Part shown: in pieces, positions 1-12,727 of the stretch | Position numbering within the stretch: the stretch's first letter is position 1 | How the letters are laid out: every line of letters starts with the position of its first letter | Origin: Pseudomonas protegens | GTDB taxonomy: Bacteria; Pseudomonadota; Gammaproteobacteria; Pseudomonadales; Pseudomonadaceae | NCBI RefSeq assembly: GCF_013407925.2 | Contig: NZ_CP060201.1 | Coordinates: 5,069,001 to 5,133,000 of the forward strand | Direction: 5' to 3' | Length of the DNA stretch: 64,000 nt | Program-made: the position numbers and the translations under genes | Notes under the pieces: generated by a model | Seen by the model: only the letters and a program-made list of their open reading frames with translations | Database searches by the model: none | What the model was told of the DNA's origin: nothing

Positions 1-56
1 ACCTGCGCATCGATGACAACGCCACGCCGCGCTTCGTCAATGTGCTGAACCTCTGA
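1..56 (+). CDS. C-terminal end of an unidentified protein (partial)
   Basis: An open frame enters from the left edge and ends at a TGA at 54-56. The last residues read LRIDDNATPRFVNVLNL, which looks like natural coding sequence. The other two forward frames stop at 13-15 and 46-48. It converges on the GT39 gene that follows, with about 60 bases between the stops. Seventeen residues are too few to name a family. Existence is inferred only from the frame. Confidence 0.45.
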   Translation, partial: LRIDDNATPRFVNVLNL

Positions 57-115
57 TCCGTAATCGCTGAACCAAGGTGGCGGCGCCATCCATACCGGGG
101 CGCCGCGGCCGGCCT

Positions 116-1651
116 TCAGGCGCTCGGCACCCGCGGCACGAAGGCCACGCTGCCCTCTGCGGATTTCTTCGCCAGGCGCTCACCGTGGGTGGGCAGTGTG
201 CGGATCAGTTGATGGTCCTGGCCCAGGTATTCCAGGAGCACGGGCTGATCCTTGTCCTGCTGCACGAATATCAAGGTGCGCTGTGGATCCCAGTGCTGGC
301 CGCTGGTCTGGTCCAGCCAGGCCATGAAGTCGGCGCTAGTGCCGGTTCGCGGAAAATCCGCGGTTTGCGGCACGTAGTAGAAAGCATCTCCCTGGTTCTG
401 CAGGTACATCGGCAATTTGTTGTCCGCCTCTACCAGCACCATGCGCCATTGATTCCAGGGCGCTATCCGGCTGGCCTCGGTTTTCACCTGGGCGCCGAAC
501 TGCATCACGCCGCCGCCGCCATTGCTCCAGGGATAGGCGACCCCCAGCACCAACAGCAGGACCACCGCCGCGCTGGCAAAGCCCAGGGCCCAGCGCCGAT
601 CGCTCGGCTTGCCGCTGGCGCGTTTTTGCTGCAGATGCCGGTTCAGCCACCAGGCCCCCAATAGCTGGGCGAAGGGCACCAGCGGCAAGACGTAATAGCT
701 GCGTCGGCTGCCGCTGGCGGTGAAGAACAGGAACAGCAGGCCCAGGGCCCAGACCAGCCAGCGCTCATTGGGCTGCAACTGGCGCCAGTGGCGCACCGCA
801 ACCCACAGACCGAGCAGCCAGCAGGGAACCCAGGGCAAGGTATAGGCCGGCAGGTAGATCAGGTAGGTATAGATCGGCCCCTGATGGTCGAAGGGGTCGA
901 AGAAGCGCACGACGTTTTCCCGAAACACCAGGCCCAGGCCGCTTTGGCCGTAGGTCGGTGCGCCGTACAGGTGCGACAGCAGGAACGGCACCATGTACAC
1001 CAGGCCGGACACCACCACGGCCAGGCATAGACGCAGATTCAGGTGGCGTTTCCAGCGGCCCTGGCTGAGCAGGTGAGGCAGCAGGATCAGTCCCGGCAAG
1101 ACGAAACCGATCAGCCCCTTGAGCAGCGATGTGGCCGCCAGCAACAGGAAGAACACCGTGTAACGACGCAGGCGGGTGTCGTCCGGATCTCGCCAGTACC
1201 ACCAGACAGAGGCCAGTACGCCGCATACGGTGAGAATGTCGGCGGTGGCCACCCGCGCCCAGAACGCGAAATAGAAGGTGGTGGCCAGCATCCAGCCGGC
1301 GATCAGGCCGGTGCCTTTGTGCAACAGTCGCTCGCCGATCAGGTACACCAGCCAGATGCTCAGCCAGGCGGCGAGGACCGACGACAGGCGCAATGACCAG
1401 TGCCCCAGTCCGCCCATCAGCCAGGCACTGGCGGTGATCAGCCAGTAGGACGGCAGGGGCTTGTCGTAATAAGGCGCGCCTTTGAGATACGGGTCGAAGT
1501 AGTTGCCGCTCTGCAGCATCTGCAGCGCGATATTGGCCCAGCGGGTTTCCGGGCCCCACAGCTCGCGGGAGCCCAGGCCCAGTAGCAGGATCAGGGCCGA
1601 TACGCCCAGAAGCAGGATCAGGGCCTTGCGCTCGCTGTGGTCGAGATTCAT
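116..1651 (-). CDS. GT39-family membrane glycosyltransferase, ArnT-like paralogue
   Basis: A 511-residue, highly hydrophobic protein with about a dozen membrane segments. It resembles the ArnT/PMT family, which transfers a sugar from an undecaprenyl-phosphate carrier to an acceptor on the periplasmic side of the inner membrane. The N-terminal region has the family layout: first helix, an external LWGPETRWANIALQM loop, then the YYDKPLPSYW stretch. Where the neighbouring ArnT reads PDETR, this protein reads GPETR, so one acidic residue of the usual pair is missing. Length is close to ArnT (about 550). It lies downstream of arnT on the same strand, but a terminator between them suggests separate transcription. 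The acceptor is unknown; lipid A or another envelope polymer is possible. Confidence 0.8.
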   Translation of the reverse strand: MNLDHSERKALILLLGVSALILLLGLGSRELWGPETRWANIALQMLQSGNYFDPYLKGAPYYDKPLPSYWLITASAWLMGGLGHWSLRLSSVLAAWLSIWLVYLIGERLLHKGTGLIAGWMLATTFYFAFWARVATADILTVCGVLASVWWYWRDPDDTRLRRYTVFFLLLAATSLLKGLIGFVLPGLILLPHLLSQGRWKRHLNLRLCLAVVVSGLVYMVPFLLSHLYGAPTYGQSGLGLVFRENVVRFFDPFDHQGPIYTYLIYLPAYTLPWVPCWLLGLWVAVRHWRQLQPNERWLVWALGLLFLFFTASGSRRSYYVLPLVPFAQLLGAWWLNRHLQQKRASGKPSDRRWALGFASAAVVLLLVLGVAYPWSNGGGGVMQFGAQVKTEASRIAPWNQWRMVLVEADNKLPMYLQNQGDAFYYVPQTADFPRTGTSADFMAWLDQTSGQHWDPQRTLIFVQQDKDQPVLLEYLGQDHQLIRTLPTHGERLAKKSAEGSVAFVPRVPSA

Positions 1652-1710
1652 AGACGGATTTCCATGGACTGACTCGAAAAGATTGCAGTGGCCCGGAGGG
1701 CCGGACAGCT

Positions 1711-1746
1711 AAAAAAACGTCAGCGCCGAACGGCTCGACGCTGACG
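1711..1746 (-). terminator. Rho-independent terminator of arnT
   Basis: Reading the minus strand, an 8-bp perfect stem CGTCAGCG / CGCTGACG (1739-1746 with 1718-1725) is followed immediately by seven T residues (1711-1717). It lies just past the arnT stop at 1764, which is the expected position, and separates arnT from the downstream glycosyltransferase gene. Confidence 0.85.
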
Positions 1747-1763
1747 CTGGCTCACCGGGCAGG

Positions 1764-3416
1764 CTAAGGCTGGCTCTGTGGCACGATCAGGATCAGCAGG
1801 TTGCCCTCTTCATAGCGCTTGCCCCCGGGTGGCAGCAGTGCGACTTCCTCGTTCTCCACCACGTTCTTGACCCGCATGACCACGCCCACGGAGCCCTGCT
1901 TGCGAGCCTCGGTCATCCATTGGCCGACGTCGGCCATGCTCACTTTGCGCTGCTGCGAATCAGGGTAGGCCAGGCCGTATTTCAGTTCGCCCTCGGTGTT
2001 GTACAGCGACACCTGCGGACGTTGCAGGCGCCAGGCCAGGGCCGAGGCCGCTCCCAGGTCATTGCTGAGCAGGGTCTTGGTCTGCTTGAGCTCTTCCAGG
2101 TGTTCCTTGATGAACTGGTCGGGCATCTCGTTGTGCACGATCATCGCGGGCATGCCGGCGGGCAGCAGCGCCACCAGCAGCCAGATCCCCAGTGCCGGCG
2201 CGGGCCAGTATTGCAGCGGCCTGGAGGCCGGCAGCAGGTTGGCGATGATCCAGCCCATCAGCATGATGAACACCAGGGACAGGCTGAGCATTTCGTTGTG
2301 ACCGTAAACCGGCCGGGTGAGCTGGATCACCAGCAACGCCACCAGTGCCCCTGCGCCGATCAGCAGATTGAGCAGGCTGTTGAGGCGAATGGCTCGGCCC
2401 TGGCGCTGACCGATGCGGTCGATCAGGGCGCTACCCATGAGCACCGCCAATGGCAGCAGGCACGGCATGATGTAGGTCGGCAGCTTGCCCCGGCTCAGGC
2501 TGAAAAACACCAGCGGCAGCAGCAACCACAGCAGCAGAAAGCCGCTGTTTGCCTGGCGCTTGTCCTTCCAGGCCTGCATCAGTGTGCCGGGCAGCAGCAG
2601 TGCCCAGGGCAGGCAGGAGACGACCAGCAGAGGCAGGTAGAACCACCAGGGGCGGGTGTGTTGGGCATTTTCGGCGGCAAAGCGCCGAATGTGCTCGTGC
2701 CAGAAGAAAAAGCGCCAGAAGTCCGGCTCGTGGGCGTGAACGCTGAGCACCCAGGGCAGGCTGATGCCGATGGCCACCAGTACCGCTATTGGCCCGTAGC
2801 GCAGCAGTTCGCCCAAGCGACGTTGCCAGAGCATATAGGGCAGGGCGATCAGTACCGGCAGCAGCCAGGCCAGAAAGCCCTTGGTCATGAAGCCCATGCC
2901 GCAAGCCGCCCCGAGCACCGCCCAGGCCAGGAGGCGCGCGCGAGTGGTTGGGCTGTCCAGGGCGAACCACAGGGCCACCAGACTCAGGTTGACCCACAGA
3001 GTGAATTGCGGGTCGAGGTTGGAGTATCCGGCTTGCCCGGCGATCAGGCCGAAGCTCATGTACAGCAGCGCCGCCGCGAAGCTCTTGCGCGGATCGTTCC
3101 ACATCCGGCGAGTGATGAGATAAGCCAGCAGCACGCTCAAGCCGGTGCTCAGGGCCGAGGCGATGCGCACCCCGAACAGGTTGTCGCCAAACACCGCCTG
3201 GCCGATGGCGATCATCCAGTAGCCGGCAATGGGTTTTTCGAAATAACGGACACCCATGAAGTGCGGCGCCACCCAGTCGCCGCTGAGCAGCATTTCCTGG
3301 CTGATTTGCGCGTAGCGGGTTTCATCGGGAATCCACAGACCATGGCTGGCCAGCGGTAGCAGATAGAACAGGCCGAAGGCCAACAGCAGAAATGGCAACG
3401 CCCAACGCTTGATCAT
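1764..3416 (-). CDS. arnT: Undecaprenyl phosphate-alpha-4-amino-4-deoxy-L-arabinose transferase (ArnT)
   Basis: ArnT moves L-Ara4N from its undecaprenyl carrier onto lipid A phosphates in the inner membrane, lowering negative charge and giving resistance to polymyxin and cationic peptides. The protein has many membrane helices, the family loop [16 protein letters not shown] with the conserved acidic pair, and the [10 protein letters not shown] segment. The frame is open further upstream to 3527, but the ATG at 3416 gives 550 residues, the usual ArnT length, and has GGGAG upstream, so I use it. The other arn genes that make and carry L-Ara4N (arnBCAD, arnEF) are not in the window. A phosphatase of the PmrG/Ais type lies upstream on the same strand. 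Confidence 0.92.
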   Translation of the reverse strand: MIKRWALPFLLLAFGLFYLLPLASHGLWIPDETRYAQISQEMLLSGDWVAPHFMGVRYFEKPIAGYWMIAIGQAVFGDNLFGVRIASALSTGLSVLLAYLITRRMWNDPRKSFAAALLYMSFGLIAGQAGYSNLDPQFTLWVNLSLVALWFALDSPTTRARLLAWAVLGAACGMGFMTKGFLAWLLPVLIALPYMLWQRRLGELLRYGPIAVLVAIGISLPWVLSVHAHEPDFWRFFFWHEHIRRFAAENAQHTRPWWFYLPLLVVSCLPWALLLPGTLMQAWKDKRQANSGFLLLWLLLPLVFFSLSRGKLPTYIMPCLLPLAVLMGSALIDRIGQRQGRAIRLNSLLNLLIGAGALVALLVIQLTRPVYGHNEMLSLSLVFIMLMGWIIANLLPASRPLQYWPAPALGIWLLVALLPAGMPAMIVHNEMPDQFIKEHLEELKQTKTLLSNDLGAASALAWRLQRPQVSLYNTEGELKYGLAYPDSQQRKVSMADVGQWMTEARKQGSVGVVMRVKNVVENEEVALLPPGGKRYEEGNLLILIVPQSQP

Positions 3417-3612
3417 GCCGTTGCTACTCCCACGCACAGTGTTGCCTGAAGGTGTGGCGCTCGTTCCATAAGCCGGGTGGGTAAAGTGCGGTGCATTTCT
3501 GTCCTCGAAGTCAGGTAAGGATTTCAACGTGCAAGTCTTGTTGCCGGGGCGGATTGATGGTCAGCCGATAACGGCATCGGCAAATCGCTTGAGAAGCTAT
3601 GAGGTCTGTCCG

Positions 3613-3649
3613 GCTTTTAATAGCTGCATTTTTTATAACGCTTTTAATA
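3613..3649 (-). promoter_or_regulatory. Direct repeat GCTTTTAATA upstream of arnT, possible operator
   Basis: The decamer GCTTTTAATA occurs at 3613-3622 and again at 3640-3649, that is 27 bp apart, in the AT-rich 340-bp gap (3417-3756) ahead of arnT. The octamer CTTTTAAT also occurs upstream of the phosphatase gene at 4469-4476. TTTAAT half-sites resemble those recognised by PmrA/PhoP-type regulators of lipid A genes. Binding is inference. The rest of this gap holds no gene I can support. Confidence 0.4.
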
Positions 3650-3756
3650 AAAAGCACTGCTCTCTAATAGTGCAAGTTGCAATAAAGTCAACTAAATGCG
3701 GGCTGTTAGTCTGTCCATTGGCTGAATGAAGTCTGTTGTTTTGTTGTCAAAAAAAG

Positions 3757-4437
3757 TTACAAATTGTTCGGCGCTTCTTTAAGTACTTGTGGCCAGCTCT
3801 TTGCGTTCAGTATTCCCAGTATCTGCAGTTTTCCATCGGCACCCAGTGTCAGGAATAACGAGCTGGTGTACTCGGTGGCCAGGGCATGGGCGAAGCCCAT
3901 GCGGCTCTCCAGATCACTGATGCAGCCGCTGTGGGTGACCAGGATCAGATTGCGCCCCTGAAGCTTGTGGGCCTTTATATCGTTCTCGAAGTTGTCTGCG
4001 CAGTTCAGCAACCAATCCTGGGTGCTGGTGGCCTGATTGAACATGGCCTGTGCGGTTTGCAGGGTGCGGGTCATGGGGCTGCTGATGACATCGGTCCGCT
4101 CCATGCCGATGGTCCTGAAGGCCTTGCCCAGGTCGGCTGCGGTGGCATTGCCCAATCGGGTGATGCCATCTGCGGGGCCCAGGCAGGGGTTGGCCGACCG
4201 GTCACAGCGCTCGGCGTGACGCACCAGGGCGATGACTTCTCCGGCCCGCCAGTGTTGATAGATTCCGCTGCGTTGCATCTGCTGATTGTCAGCGAGATCC
4301 AGAGGCGTCGCCGGCCACAAGACAAAACCGCTTATCAGGACGATCAGGGTAGTAGTGACCGCACCGATGATGATCTTTCTGGAGCGTCGAATGCGGGCAG
4401 TATCAGCTCGGGGGCTGCTTGGTTTGTTGTTGTGCAC
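3757..4437 (-). CDS. Membrane-anchored histidine phosphatase, PmrG/Ais-like
   Basis: A 226-residue protein with one N-terminal membrane segment (about residues 23-43) and a histidine phosphatase domain carrying the LVRHAERCD catalytic motif, the SSPMTRTLQTA segment and a second catalytic histidine in LVTHSGC. Ais/PmrG proteins remove phosphate from the heptose II of the LPS core and sit next to arn genes in enterobacteria, which fits the position beside arnT. The start is a GTG at 4437; no ATG lies near the start of the domain. Exact substrate is inferred from context. A general phosphoglycerate-mutase-type phosphatase is the alternative. Confidence 0.8.
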   Translation of the reverse strand: MHNNKPSSPRADTARIRRSRKIIIGAVTTTLIVLISGFVLWPATPLDLADNQQMQRSGIYQHWRAGEVIALVRHAERCDRSANPCLGPADGITRLGNATAADLGKAFRTIGMERTDVISSPMTRTLQTAQAMFNQATSTQDWLLNCADNFENDIKAHKLQGRNLILVTHSGCISDLESRMGFAHALATEYTSSLFLTLGADGKLQILGILNAKSWPQVLKEAPNNL

Positions 4438-4898
4438 GTCGCTTACCTGAATCTATTTTTGAGAAGTACTTTTAATTCGGGTTGGAACTAGTGTTCTGCA
4501 GCAGACCGACATGCGCACCGGCACCAGAGTGGTCACTGGCCTCAAGTTAAGGGAGTCCAGGTGGCGGATTGGTGAAAGCAATGTGAAAAAAACGAATGGC
4601 GCGACGCGTGCCTGTTTAAGAGCAGACCGCAATTGTTCAGCCTGTTGGCTTGAAAAAACGTTGTTATTCGCTAGCCGACGGGCTTGGGGAACCTGCGCAT
4701 GGCGGTTATTTAACGCTGCTGTTCCGGGTGTTTATGACAAGCCGATGAAACTGTAGCTGAGAAAAAAAACCGTGTGGAAAAACTACACATCAGTTCAGCG
4801 TTCTGTCAGCCAAAGGAGGGAGAAGGGCGATGCAAGACTGCTTCCAGCCACGGTCCGTGGCAGAAGCAGTCAAGGAGGAGCGGCAGAGGGAGAGGGGA
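4438..4898. other. Intergenic region, no gene supported
   Basis: This 461-bp gap is less GC-rich than its neighbours. It holds the leader of the histidine phosphatase gene (with the octamer CTTTTAAT at 4469-4476) and a long hairpin at 4836-4871. One short open frame on the plus strand (4511-4756) has neither a good ribosome binding site nor a recognisable product, so I do not call it. Confidence 0.5.
4836..4871. repeat. Long hairpin downstream of the DNA glycosylase gene
   Basis: Two nested arms pair perfectly: GACTGCTTC (4836-4844) with GAAGCAGTC (4863-4871), and GCCACGG (4847-4853) with CCGTGGC (4855-4861). The total is 16 paired bases around a single-base loop. No T-run follows on either strand, so it is either a factor-dependent transcript end or a REP-like palindrome. 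Confidence 0.6.
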
Positions 4899-5570
4899 TC
4901 AGTGGTTGACGGTATAGGCCAGCATCGCTGAAAGCTGGCACAGGGGACGCCCGCTTTCCTCTTGCCACTGGTTGAACACCGACTGCACCAGGGCCTGGTC
5001 GCGCTTGCTGCTGGGCACCTTGTCGATGATGTTCTGGGCATTCAGGGCAGCCACTACGTCCCAGGTGGGGATGAAGGTGTCCTTGCCCACCATGCGCAGG
5101 AAGCGTGGAGCCGACAGGCCGCCCATCTGGTTGCCGTGCTTGGCCAGGTACTGCCAGAGCCCGGTGATGTCCTGCACCGGCCAGTCGGCAATGAAGGCGC
5201 CGAAACTGCCGTGCTGTTGTTGCACGTCGAGGATCATCTGCGCATTGCGCGGCACGCTCTTGAGCTTGCCCAGGTGACGAATGATCCGTGTGTCCTGCAT
5301 CAGCCGTTCCAGATGTTCGGCGCCCATGAGCACCACCTTGTCCGGATCGAAGCCGAAGAACACCTGTTCGAACGCTGGCCATTTGGCGTCCACCAGGCTG
5401 TGTTTCAGCCCTGCGCGAAAGACCCGCAATGCCAGTGTCGACAGGTAGCGATCAGCGCTCAATCCACGCAGATACTCGTTGCTTGCCGGGGTTGGCAGTT
5501 GGGCTTCCAGGGCTGCGGCGGAGCCGAAGCGGTTGAGACAGTATTCATTCAGCCATTTGTAATCGTGCAT
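4899..5570 (-). CDS. DNA-3-methyladenine glycosylase I family protein
   Basis: The 223-residue protein matches the HhH-GPD-fold family that excises 3-methyladenine from alkylated DNA as the first step of base excision repair in the cytoplasm. The N-terminal MHDYKWLNEYCLNRFGS region and the central FGFDPDKVVLMG and LKSVPRNAQMILD segments look like the Tag-like proteins of pseudomonads. The frame is open upstream to 5636, but the ATG at 5570 has AGGAG six bases upstream, so I use it. It is larger than classical Tag (about 190 residues). A Zn-binding Cys/His set like that of classical Tag is not obvious, so substrate range is uncertain. Confidence 0.75.
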   Translation of the reverse strand: MHDYKWLNEYCLNRFGSAAALEAQLPTPASNEYLRGLSADRYLSTLALRVFRAGLKHSLVDAKWPAFEQVFFGFDPDKVVLMGAEHLERLMQDTRIIRHLGKLKSVPRNAQMILDVQQQHGSFGAFIADWPVQDITGLWQYLAKHGNQMGGLSAPRFLRMVGKDTFIPTWDVVAALNAQNIIDKVPSSKRDQALVQSVFNQWQEESGRPLCQLSAMLAYTVNH

Positions 5571-5633
5571 GCCTGCTCCTGGAGGGGCGGTCGGAGAGTC
5601 GGTTGAACAGGGTTGGGGTCTTGGGTGGCGATA

Positions 5634-5660
5634 CAAGTTCCCCGTGGGGCGGGGAACTTG
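5634..5660 (-). terminator. Hairpin after the DUF2069 gene
   Basis: A perfect 10-bp stem CAAGTTCCCC / GGGGAACTTG with a 7-base loop lies a few bases beyond the DUF2069 stop. There is no clear T-tract, so it may end transcription only weakly or protect the 3' end. Confidence 0.5.
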
Positions 5661-5668
5661 CGCCTGTG

Positions 5669-7142
<1,474 letters not shown>

Positions 7143-7177
7143 TTATTCAAGACATCTTTCAATACAGGACACAGCGC

Positions 7178-7642
7178 ATGGCAAGGCAATTGGCGGCGGC
7201 ATTGGCGATCATTACAACTCTGCTGCTGGGTGGCTGCGGCAATGACTACGGGGTCGACCAATATGGCCAGAAAGTCGCCGCCGAGCGTATCGACAAGCAG
7301 TGGCTGGTGCTCAATTACTGGGCCGAGTGGTGTGGGCCTTGCCGCACCGAGATCCCTGAATTGAACAGCCTGAACGAGCAGCTCAAGGGCCAGTCGGCCA
7401 CCGTGCTGGGGGTCAATTTCGACAATGTGCAGGGAGAGGAGCTCAAGGGCGCCAGCGAGAAGCTGGGGATCAAGTTCACCGTGCTGGCGCAGAACCCCGC
7501 AGAACGCTTCGAACTGCCGCGCAGCGAGGCGCTGCCGGTGACCTACATCATCGACGACAAGGGCAAGGTGCGTGAGCAATTGCTGGGCGAGCAGACCGCC
7601 GCCGGCGTGCTGGCCAAATTGCAGGCCCTGCGCGGGCATTGA
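7178..7642 (+). CDS. Thioredoxin-fold lipoprotein (TlpA-like)
   Basis: A 154-residue exported thioredoxin-like protein. The signal peptide ends in LGGC with the lipidated cysteine at residue 20. The redox centre WAEWCGPC places the active cysteines at 52 and 55, followed by a cis-proline in EALPVTYIID. It is probably anchored to a membrane facing the periplasm and acts in thiol-disulfide exchange. The frame extends to 7103, but the ATG at 7178 has AGGA upstream and starts a clean signal sequence. It is divergent from arsC. Confidence 0.85.
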   Translation: MARQLAAALAIITTLLLGGCGNDYGVDQYGQKVAAERIDKQWLVLNYWAEWCGPCRTEIPELNSLNEQLKGQSATVLGVNFDNVQGEELKGASEKLGIKFTVLAQNPAERFELPRSEALPVTYIIDDKGKVREQLLGEQTAAGVLAKLQALRGH

Positions 7643-7658
7643 GGGCGTGGGGGCTGTA

Positions 7659-7765
7659 GCGGCTGTCGCAGGCTGCGAAGGCCCTGAAGGCGTGCTGGGG
7701 GCCTGAAGCTCGCTGGAGAGTCAGGCCCCCGGGTGTTGTTCGCAGCCTGCAGGCTCGACAGCCGC
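7659..7765. repeat. REP-like nested inverted repeat between convergent genes
   Basis: Outer arms GCGGCTGTCGCAGGCTGCGAA (7659-7679) and its near reverse complement (7739-7765, with a 6-base insertion) enclose a second perfect pair, GGGGGCCTGA (7696-7705) with TCAGGCCCCC (7721-7730). It lies between the ends of the thioredoxin and META-domain genes, where a repetitive extragenic palindrome or bidirectional terminator is typical. Confidence 0.7.
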
Positions 7766-7775
7766 GATAGAAATA

Positions 7776-8180
7776 TCAGCCTTCTTCCGGCCACCAGCGC
7801 AACGGCTTGCCTTCGGCAGGCCAGAAACGCACTTGCTCGATCGGCGAGACATCCCAGCGTTCGACGTTTTCCAGGGCCTGCAGAAAGCGGCGTTCCTGCT
7901 CCATCAAGGCCGGGGCACAGAGTTTGCGCGTGCTGCCGACCTTGCCGAAGCTGAGCTTCTCGCCGTCCAGGGTGTACGGCGCGAACCAATGGTTGCAGCC
8001 GCCATTGCCGTAGGCGCGGCCATCCTCGCCCAGGGTGATGGTCAGGTGGCTGTAATCGATCAGCGGACGCTCACCGATCCATTCCAGAACATAGCTGCGG
8101 TCCTGCTGCAGCTTCAGCGGCTCGGCGGCGCAGCCCAGCAGGCCGGCCCCCAGTGCCGCGGCCAGCATCAGGCGTTTCAT
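7776..8180 (-). CDS. META-domain lipoprotein (HslJ-like)
   Basis: A 134-residue secreted protein with a signal peptide ending LLGC (Cys 17) and a META domain, recognised from the GNGGCNHWFAPYTLDGEKL block and the later TRKLCAPALMEQERRFLQAL block. META proteins such as HslJ are linked to stress tolerance, but their biochemical role is unknown. The ATG at 8180 overlaps the stop of the upstream gene as ATGA, so the two genes are cotranslated. Confidence 0.82.
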   Translation of the reverse strand: MKRLMLAAALGAGLLGCAAEPLKLQQDRSYVLEWIGERPLIDYSHLTITLGEDGRAYGNGGCNHWFAPYTLDGEKLSFGKVGSTRKLCAPALMEQERRFLQALENVERWDVSPIEQVRFWPAEGKPLRWWPEEG

Positions 8181-8614
8181 TGGCCTACCTTCTGGCATTT
8201 CGGGCAGCGGTGCTGCTCACCCTCGCTGCGCCAGCCAAGCTCGGCGATCCGCGCGCTGGCGGCGGGTTTCTGGGCCTTGTTGCCCAGCTTGGCATCCACC
8301 GCGAATTCGAAGTCGAGGGTGGCGGCGCAGCTGTCGCAGTTGACCTGCCACTGGTGAATCGCCAGTTCGCCGAATACCGGGCCGCGGGCCACGGCGACCC
8401 ATTGGCCGACGGGATTGATCAGGTGGCGCACAGTCTCCACCGTCAGGCGCATTGACAGGTCCTTGCTGCCTTTGAGGGTGACCAGCAGCACGTCGTCGGT
8501 GCGGATGGAGCCACCGTTGCCGGTGACTTGATAGCGGCCGGGCACCAGGGCGCGGCATTCGGTCAGGGTGTGTTGCGGGTTCATCAGGTTGTAGCGGAAA
8601 TCGTGTTCGACCAT
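8177..8614 (-). CDS. Conserved hypothetical protein with two CxxC pairs
   Basis: A 145-residue cytoplasmic protein I do not recognise. Two cysteine pairs, CDSC near residue 93 and CPKC near residue 138, would suit a small zinc ribbon that brings the ends of the second half together. It is the first gene of a two-gene unit with the META lipoprotein. No signal peptide or membrane segment is visible. Confidence 0.6.
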   Translation of the reverse strand: MVEHDFRYNLMNPQHTLTECRALVPGRYQVTGNGGSIRTDDVLLVTLKGSKDLSMRLTVETVRHLINPVGQWVAVARGPVFGELAIHQWQVNCDSCAATLDFEFAVDAKLGNKAQKPAASARIAELGWRSEGEQHRCPKCQKVGQ

Positions 8615-8701
8615 GGGTCCTCCAAATCTGCCGCGTATGCTAGCACGGGCCCCTGCGCCGCAGGTTACGGGCAGGCGACCTTCGATCAGCCCGTGCGGAT
8701 T

Positions 8702-9691
8702 TCAGCCCAGGACCCGATTCTGCGCTTGCCCCGCGGCCCAGCTGGCGATGTTGTGCAGGGTGGTCTCGGCGATGGCGGCCAGGGCTTCGTGGGTCAGGAA
8801 CGCCTGGTGCGCAGTCACTATCACGTTGGGGAAGGTCAGCAGCCGGGCCAGCACGTCGTCCTGCAGGGGCAGGTCGGAGCGGTCCTCGAAGAACAGCTGC
8901 GCTTCCTCTTCATAGACATCCAGCCCCAGGTAGCCCAGTTGGCCGCTTTTCAGCGCCTCGATCAGCGCCGGGGTGTCCACCAGGCCGCCGCGCCCGGTAT
9001 TGATCAGCATGGCCCCGGGCTGCATGTGGGCCAGCGTTTCCTGGTTGATCAGGTAGCGACTGTGGTCATTGAGCGGGCAGTGCAGGCTGATGATCTGCGC
9101 CTGAGCCAGCAGTTGCGGCAGCTCCAGATAACGGGCACCGAGGGCTACCACGGCCGGATTGGGGAAAGGGTCGTAAGCCAGCAGTTGGCAGCCAAAACCC
9201 GCCATGATCCGGGCGAAGGTGGCACCGATCTGCCCGGTGCCGACAATGCCCACGGTCTTGCCCACCAGGTCGAAGCCGGTCAGGCCGTGCAGGGTGAAGT
9301 CGCCCTCGCGGGTGCGGTTGTAGGCGCGATGCAGGCGTCGGTTGAGCGCCAGGATCAGGGCCACCGCATGTTCGGCCACCGCATGCGGGGAATAGGCCGG
9401 GACTCGCACCACGTCCAGGCCCAGGCGCTGCGCCGCAGGCAGGTCGACGTGGTTGTAGCCGGCCGAGCGCAGGGCGATCAGGCGGGTGCCGCCGGCGGCC
9501 AGTTGTTCCAGCACCGGGGCGCTCAGGTCGTCGTTGATGAAGGCACAGACCACTTCATGGCGCTCGGCCAGGGCCACGGTGTCCAGGCTCAGGCGGGCGG
9601 CCTGGAACTGCAGTTCGATACCCGCCGGCAGGTTGGCGCCGAGAAAGCTCTCACGGTCGTAGTTCTGGCTGCTGAATAGAATCGTGCGCAT
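8702..9691 (-). CDS. ldhA: Fermentative D-lactate dehydrogenase (LdhA)
   Basis: An NAD-dependent D-2-hydroxyacid dehydrogenase of 329 residues that reduces pyruvate to D-lactate. Visible are the Rossmann motif GIVGTGQIG, the substrate-binding arginine in NTGRGGLVD, the glutamate in GLDVYEEE and the catalytic histidine in VTAHQAFLT. The ATG at 9691 has AAGGA upstream and gives the normal length; the open frame upstream is shadow. The gene lies directly downstream of gacS on the same strand, the arrangement also seen in P. aeruginosa. Confidence 0.92.
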   Translation of the reverse strand: MRTILFSSQNYDRESFLGANLPAGIELQFQAARLSLDTVALAERHEVVCAFINDDLSAPVLEQLAAGGTRLIALRSAGYNHVDLPAAQRLGLDVVRVPAYSPHAVAEHAVALILALNRRLHRAYNRTREGDFTLHGLTGFDLVGKTVGIVGTGQIGATFARIMAGFGCQLLAYDPFPNPAVVALGARYLELPQLLAQAQIISLHCPLNDHSRYLINQETLAHMQPGAMLINTGRGGLVDTPALIEALKSGQLGYLGLDVYEEEAQLFFEDRSDLPLQDDVLARLLTFPNVIVTAHQAFLTHEALAAIAETTLHNIASWAAGQAQNRVLG

Positions 9692-9754
9692 GCTTGCATC
9701 CTTGTTCGGGGCGCCCAGCATGCCTGCCGGGCAGTGTTCGGGTCTTGCCCTGGG

Positions 9755-12508
<2,754 letters not shown>

Positions 12509-12727
12509 GCCACTCTCCTGCTTCCACGCTGTTTTGAAAGGTCTACGGGCACGTCCGTGATGCGCCACCCGCGCAGTGTAACGATTTGCCGGAGGCTGAT
12601 CTTGGCAAATTGCGCCCTGGCGGTCGGCGGCGCGAATGCCTGCGGCCAGGCTGCGACCAAGGCATTGGTTGCCGCGCTCCGGGCAATCTTGAATAATTGC
12701 CCAACTGAGAATGACTTGCAGAAGCTA

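Noticed and set aside
3529..3729. 66-residue plus-strand open frame in the arnT leader
   Set aside because: No ribosome binding site, odd composition, and it overlaps the repeat-containing AT-rich control region.
4511..4756. 81-residue open frame between the phosphatase and glycosylase genes
   Set aside because: No start signal, no recognisable sequence pattern; composition looks like translated non-coding DNA.
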